The position numbers and the translations under genes were made by a program. From contig NZ_SSMQ01000003.1 in the NCBI RefSeq assembly GCF_005144585.1, positions 1 through 64,000 on the forward strand: DNA of 64,000 nt, read 5' to 3'. The DNA comes from Polyangium fumosum. Its GTDB lineage: Bacteria > Myxococcota_A > Polyangia > Polyangiales > Polyangiaceae. This document shows, piece after piece, positions 60,796-64,000 of this stretch. Positions within the stretch are counted from its first letter, which is position 1, and the number at the start of each line of letters is the position of its first letter. The notes under the pieces are model-generated. The model did no database searches and was not told the origin of the DNA. It worked only from the letters and a program-made list of their open reading frames with translations.

Positions 60796-60978
60796 ATGGA
60801 TGGCAAGCGTGACATGGTTGTGGGGGGGCTCTGGTGTGTGGGCGGCATCGTCGTGACGGCCGCCACGTACGCGAGCGCCGCGAACGGGGGCGGGAAATAC
60901 GTGATGGCGTGGGGCGCGATCATCTTCGGCGGGATCCAGTTCGTCCGAGGGTTGATCCGGTCCGCGAGTCGGAGCTGA
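60796..60978 (+). CDS. Small two-helix membrane protein
   Basis: The 60-residue protein starts after a GGAG site. It has two hydrophobic stretches (VVGGLWCVGGIVVTAATYASA and YVMAWGAIIFGGIQFVRGLI), separated by a Gly-rich turn. Family unknown. Confidence 0.6.
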   Translation: MDGKRDMVVGGLWCVGGIVVTAATYASAANGGGKYVMAWGAIIFGGIQFVRGLIRSASRS

Positions 60979-61024
60979 TCGGGAAGCGAGGCGCGGGGGG
61001 CGGGAGGGCCCCCCGGCTTCGACG

Positions 61025-63136
61025 TCACTTCGGCTGCGATTGCGCGCAGAACCCGCCGATGCACTGGTCCTGGGGCGCGCCGCAGCAATCGGCGCCGGTC
61101 GTGCACTTCTCACCGATCTCGGAGCACTTGCCCGCGGGCGGCGGGACGCAGGCGTAGGTGCCGTTGCCGTCGGGCTGGCAGAAGCCCGTGCAGCACTCGA
61201 AGCCCTGCGCGCAGGAGTTGCCCTCGCCTTTGCAGGCTTCGAGCGACCAATAGCCGCTCATGTTGATCGTCGAGAGATCCTGGCCGCGGAGCAGGAACGC
61301 CGGGTGGCTCGGGTCCTTGCCGGGCGTCGGGTTCACGTCGATCGCGGCGACCCAGAGCTGCTTGCGATTCTCGTAGGTCGGGTTCGTCGCCGAGACCATG
61401 CGGTTGCCGTAATCGCGCGGGCTGACGAAGACCACCCACATGTAGCCGCCGACCGCGATGGGGTTCACCGTCGGCTGGTAATTGATGCGGCGGTTCTTTT
61501 CGTCGAGGTAGCCGACGCCGTTCGCCGCGTCGAGCGGGAGTTCGCCGACGGCCTTGGCCACGTCCGCCATGTAGAGGTCGTTCAGGCCGACCTGGTTCGC
61601 GCCGTACTTCGCGCGGCTGTAATCGCCCTTCTGGTAGAGGAGCCATTGCGAGTCGGGCGAGAAGCTCGGGAACGCGATCGCGAGGTTGCCGGCGGCGACG
61701 ATCTGGCGGCGGTTCGCGAGCGCATTGGTACCAGCGTCGAAATCGAAGACGTCGAGGTCGCCGCGCCAGAACTCGACGGGGTAGCTGCCCGTGACGTTGC
61801 TGGAGAAGGCGAGGAGCTTGCCGTCGGGGGAGAAGGCCGGGTCCGCGGTCTTGTCGGCGATCGCGTCGAGCTCGCTCGGGATCGCCGCGCCCGTGGTCGC
61901 GTCCTTCATGCGCATGCGGAGGTCGACGTCATTTTGCACGGCGACCTTGCCGTCCGGCGTGAGCGCGACGAAGAGCGTCTGCGAGTTGTACGACGAGACC
62001 TGGATGACCTGCGGATCCGGCAGCGTGAGGTCGATCGTGCCCCAGGGGCTCGGCGCCTGGCCCTTGCGCTCGAAGACGGCGGCGAGGCGGCTGCCGTCCT
62101 TGCTGACCACGTGGCAGGCGACGCAACGCTTGTTGTTCACGCCCTGCGACCAGGGAGGCTGGTACTGATCGTAATCGGGCGGCGGCGGCGCGCCGAGCTG
62201 ATCGTACGAGCCCGAATCAAAGACGACCGACGGGTTCGCCGACCCGGGCGAGATCTTCATGAGCTGGCCCGTGTTGACAGCCCAGTAATAGATGGACCCG
62301 CGCAGGCTGCCCTGCGCGATCGACCACGTCTGGCTCGCCGGCGCGTACGCCTTGCCGCCCGAGAGACGCGAGACGGAGACCTCGACGGGCTCGCCCGCGT
62401 TCGAGGCCGCTAGCTTGCCCCAGAAATCCTCCGCCATGAGGAAGGCGGACGGCGGATCGGCCTTCACGTAAAACTTCGCGTCGACGTACGATTGCTTCAG
62501 GTGAACGAGCCACGCGTCGCCCGGCGCGCCGCCATTCCACATGATCTCGGGCGCGAGGATGCCCCGCGCGAACACGGTCTTGTCGTAGGGATACACGATG
62601 GCGCCCGAGGGGCCCGGATCCGGCGCGTCGAACGCCGCTTGCTCCTCGGCCGTGAGCCCGCCCGGGTTCTCCACGAATGCAAGCTCGACCGTGACGTCCG
62701 CCGATGCCGTGAGCCCATTCGAGCTCGCCGTCACCTTGCCCTTGCCGCCCACCGTGCCCGTCGGCGAGAGCTTGCCCGTGCCGAGGCCCACGAGCGCCAC
62801 GTCCGGCCGATCGAAGGTCCAATCCGCCGAGACGACGGCGGTCGTCTGGTCCTGGAACGTGGCAATGGCCTGGAAGTCGACGGGCGTGGCGACACCATTC
62901 TGCACGACGATCAGCGCCGTTTTCGGGTCCACGGTGAGCGAGACGACCGGGCCATGATCGACGAAGAGCCCGTCTTCGCCCGCGTCGGGCGCGCCGCCGC
63001 CCGCGCCCCCGGGCCCCGCAGCGCCCGTGCCGCCGCCGCCCGCGCCCGACGAATTCTCTCCGCCTCCCCCGCACGCATACGCGGTGATCGCCGCGAACAT
63101 CACGAGCCAAGCCCATCCAAGCGAGCGACGTCTCAT
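61025..63136 (-). CDS. Lipoprotein with Ig-like, beta-propeller and CxxCH haem motif
   Basis: The 703-residue protein has a lipoprotein signal (WLVMFAAITAYACGGGG) and a Gly/Ala linker. Residues about 65-155 are Ig-like (VSLTVDPKTALIVVQNGVATPVDFQAIATF). Around residue 340 there is KRCVACHVVSKDG, a c-type cytochrome CxxCH motif. Residues about 340-640 contain TolB-like propeller blades (AFSPDGKLLAFSS, PSFSPDSQWLLYQKGD). The C-terminus has a Cys-rich knot (CAQGFECCTGFCQPDG, CTTGADCCGAPQDQC). The combination suggests an extracytoplasmic haem protein; the activity is unknown. Confidence 0.82.
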   Translation of the reverse strand: MRRRSLGWAWLVMFAAITAYACGGGGENSSGAGGGGTGAAGPGGAGGGAPDAGEDGLFVDHGPVVSLTVDPKTALIVVQNGVATPVDFQAIATFQDQTTAVVSADWTFDRPDVALVGLGTGKLSPTGTVGGKGKVTASSNGLTASADVTVELAFVENPGGLTAEEQAAFDAPDPGPSGAIVYPYDKTVFARGILAPEIMWNGGAPGDAWLVHLKQSYVDAKFYVKADPPSAFLMAEDFWGKLAASNAGEPVEVSVSRLSGGKAYAPASQTWSIAQGSLRGSIYYWAVNTGQLMKISPGSANPSVVFDSGSYDQLGAPPPPDYDQYQPPWSQGVNNKRCVACHVVSKDGSRLAAVFERKGQAPSPWGTIDLTLPDPQVIQVSSYNSQTLFVALTPDGKVAVQNDVDLRMRMKDATTGAAIPSELDAIADKTADPAFSPDGKLLAFSSNVTGSYPVEFWRGDLDVFDFDAGTNALANRRQIVAAGNLAIAFPSFSPDSQWLLYQKGDYSRAKYGANQVGLNDLYMADVAKAVGELPLDAANGVGYLDEKNRRINYQPTVNPIAVGGYMWVVFVSPRDYGNRMVSATNPTYENRKQLWVAAIDVNPTPGKDPSHPAFLLRGQDLSTINMSGYWSLEACKGEGNSCAQGFECCTGFCQPDGNGTYACVPPPAGKCSEIGEKCTTGADCCGAPQDQCIGGFCAQSQPK

Positions 63137-63363
63137 CTCCCTCGACCTCCGTCCTCGACGCTATCACGCGCCGAGCACGGCCGGGCGGCTCGTCTCGCCG
63201 GACGACGCAGAGGCCGAGCGCAAGGCCGCCGAGGAGCGCCGCGCGCGAAGAGAGATGTGGGCCTCCCCCACATCCCTCGACACGCGCGCCGAATGGACGG
63301 AGACGACGACGCGTTCGCCGAAATGGCGCGCGCGCTCGGACGAGCGCTCCCGGCCGGGCTCCG

Positions 63364-63774
63364 TCAATCGGAGTCGCGCGCCACGACCAGCCGATCGTGC
63401 TGGATACGTCCGTTCCGTTTGTGCGCCAAATGCTGCGTGATCACCTTGTCGCCGGCCGCATAGGTGCGCACCTCGGTGAAGGCGACGGCCTCGTCCGTCT
63501 CCATCTCGTCGATGATGTCCGTGCTCTTCACCTCGCGATGCCACCCGCCGACCGGGTCCCGCAGGAACTCGTCGCGGAGCTGCTTCAAGATGGCCTCGCG
63601 GCCCTGCACCACGATGGGGTGCGCGGGCGGGTTCAGGCTCGAGACCTCCTCGAGGATCGCGTCCTCGGCATAAAGGTCCGCGAGCGCCTCCACATCCCGC
63701 ATCTCCAGGGCGTGGCGAATCTGCCCCATGAGGGGCTGCTCATTGGCCTCTCGGCGACGGATCGAGCTCTCCAT
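63364..63774 (-). CDS. NTF2-like/SnoaL-type small protein
   Basis: The 136-residue reading starts at MESSIRRREANEQPL with GGGAG upstream. It shows IRHALEMRDVEALADLYAEDAILEEVS, GREAILKQLRDEF and VAFTEVRTYAAGDKVITQHLAHKRNGRIQHDRLV, the cone-shaped NTF2 fold. Members range from polyketide cyclases and isomerases to stress proteins with no known activity. The function here is unknown. It is divergent from the partial gene at the window end. Confidence 0.85.
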   Translation of the reverse strand: MESSIRRREANEQPLMGQIRHALEMRDVEALADLYAEDAILEEVSSLNPPAHPIVVQGREAILKQLRDEFLRDPVGGWHREVKSTDIIDEMETDEAVAFTEVRTYAAGDKVITQHLAHKRNGRIQHDRLVVARDSD

Positions 63775-63932
63775 GAATGGCTCCCTGGTGCGTGCCCTCG
63801 GGGTTGTCGATGGGGATATGGGGGCGGTAGCTCGGCTTGCCGGGCGAGAGCCCCCATCCCTTGCGCGCCGCGCGCCCGACGACGGAAACATCACTTTGCT
63901 CGCCCCGGCTGGACGCGTCATAAGAAGCGACC

Positions 63933-64000
63933 ATGGTGCAATCGCCCTCCACGGTCGTGCTCGGTGACGTTCACCTGACCCGCTCGGTGCCACGGGCCGT
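63933..64000 (+). CDS. Probable metallophosphoesterase, N-terminus only (cut by window edge)
   Basis: From ATG 63933 the frame stays open to the window edge and reads VQSPSTVVLGDVHLTRSVPRA. The G-D-x-H-L motif is the first metal-binding motif of calcineurin-like phosphoesterases, often LpxH- or UDP-diacylglucosamine-hydrolase-like. AGAAG lies upstream. Only 22 residues are visible. Confidence 0.5.
   Translation, partial: MVQSPSTVVLGDVHLTRSVPRA

Overview
The window looks like chromosomal DNA of a myxobacterium, most likely of the Sorangium/Polyangium type. GC content is high throughout and coding density is high on both strands. There are several lipoproteins with Gly/Ser-rich linkers, a MYXO-CTERM-type sorting tail, a Hanks-type Ser/Thr kinase next to a PEGA-domain protein, and type VI secretion accessory families (DUF2169, DUF6484, HEAT, thiolase-like) common in this phylum. 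This is inference from gene content; no rRNA is present to settle it.

Layout. 1-320: a transposase cut by the window edge and the 3' remnant of an L,D-transpeptidase. 357-18358: an orphan type VI effector island. One minus-strand operon runs VgrG3 - VgrG2 - DUF6484 - PAAR/RHS nuclease toxin - two SUKH immunity proteins - VgrG1 - thiolase-like protein - HEAT protein, flanked by DUF2169 and by an unfamiliar repeat protein with four (L/M)PF motifs. 18368-20555: small unlinked genes (EEP hydrolase, membrane PD-(D/E)XK nuclease-like protein). 21057-27631: an oxidative cluster with two P450s, a 3Fe-4S ferredoxin, a ferredoxin reductase, two TetR regulators and an FAD monooxygenase, with a readable promoter/operator. 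27791-29775: a LytS/LytTR two-component pair. 30026-36050: a tight operon of inositol-3-phosphate synthase, PAP2_3 protein, CDP-alcohol phosphatidyltransferase-GtrA fusion and MMPL/RND exporter, read here as inositol-lipid synthesis and export. 36370-39043: ECF sigma, zinc-finger/FecR protein and envelope protein.

39513-51121: lipoproteins, Ser/Thr kinase plus PEGA protein, START protein, Big2 lipoprotein, MYXO-CTERM protein, a membrane-anchored ECF sigma divergent from an outer-membrane protein, and a Cys-rich lipoprotein, with gene debris between them. 51248-57342: an accessory stretch with an XRE regulator, a glutaredoxin-fold protein lacking both active-site cysteines, a 21/42-bp minisatellite, a decayed IS66 element, a polymorphic-toxin-like protein (PHPATVQR repeats plus a predicted deaminase domain) and an intact IS5-family element inserted exactly at that gene's stop codon. 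57852-64000: tRNA-Leu(UAA), an NFACT/RqcH-like protein, a repeat lipoprotein, a lipoprotein with a CxxCH haem motif, an NTF2-like protein and the start of a probable metallophosphoesterase.

The most interesting items are the PHPAT-repeat deaminase protein, the inositol-lipid operon, the (L/M)PF/W-x2-RL repeat protein of the T6SS island, the Cys-less glutaredoxin and the membrane-anchored sigma factor.
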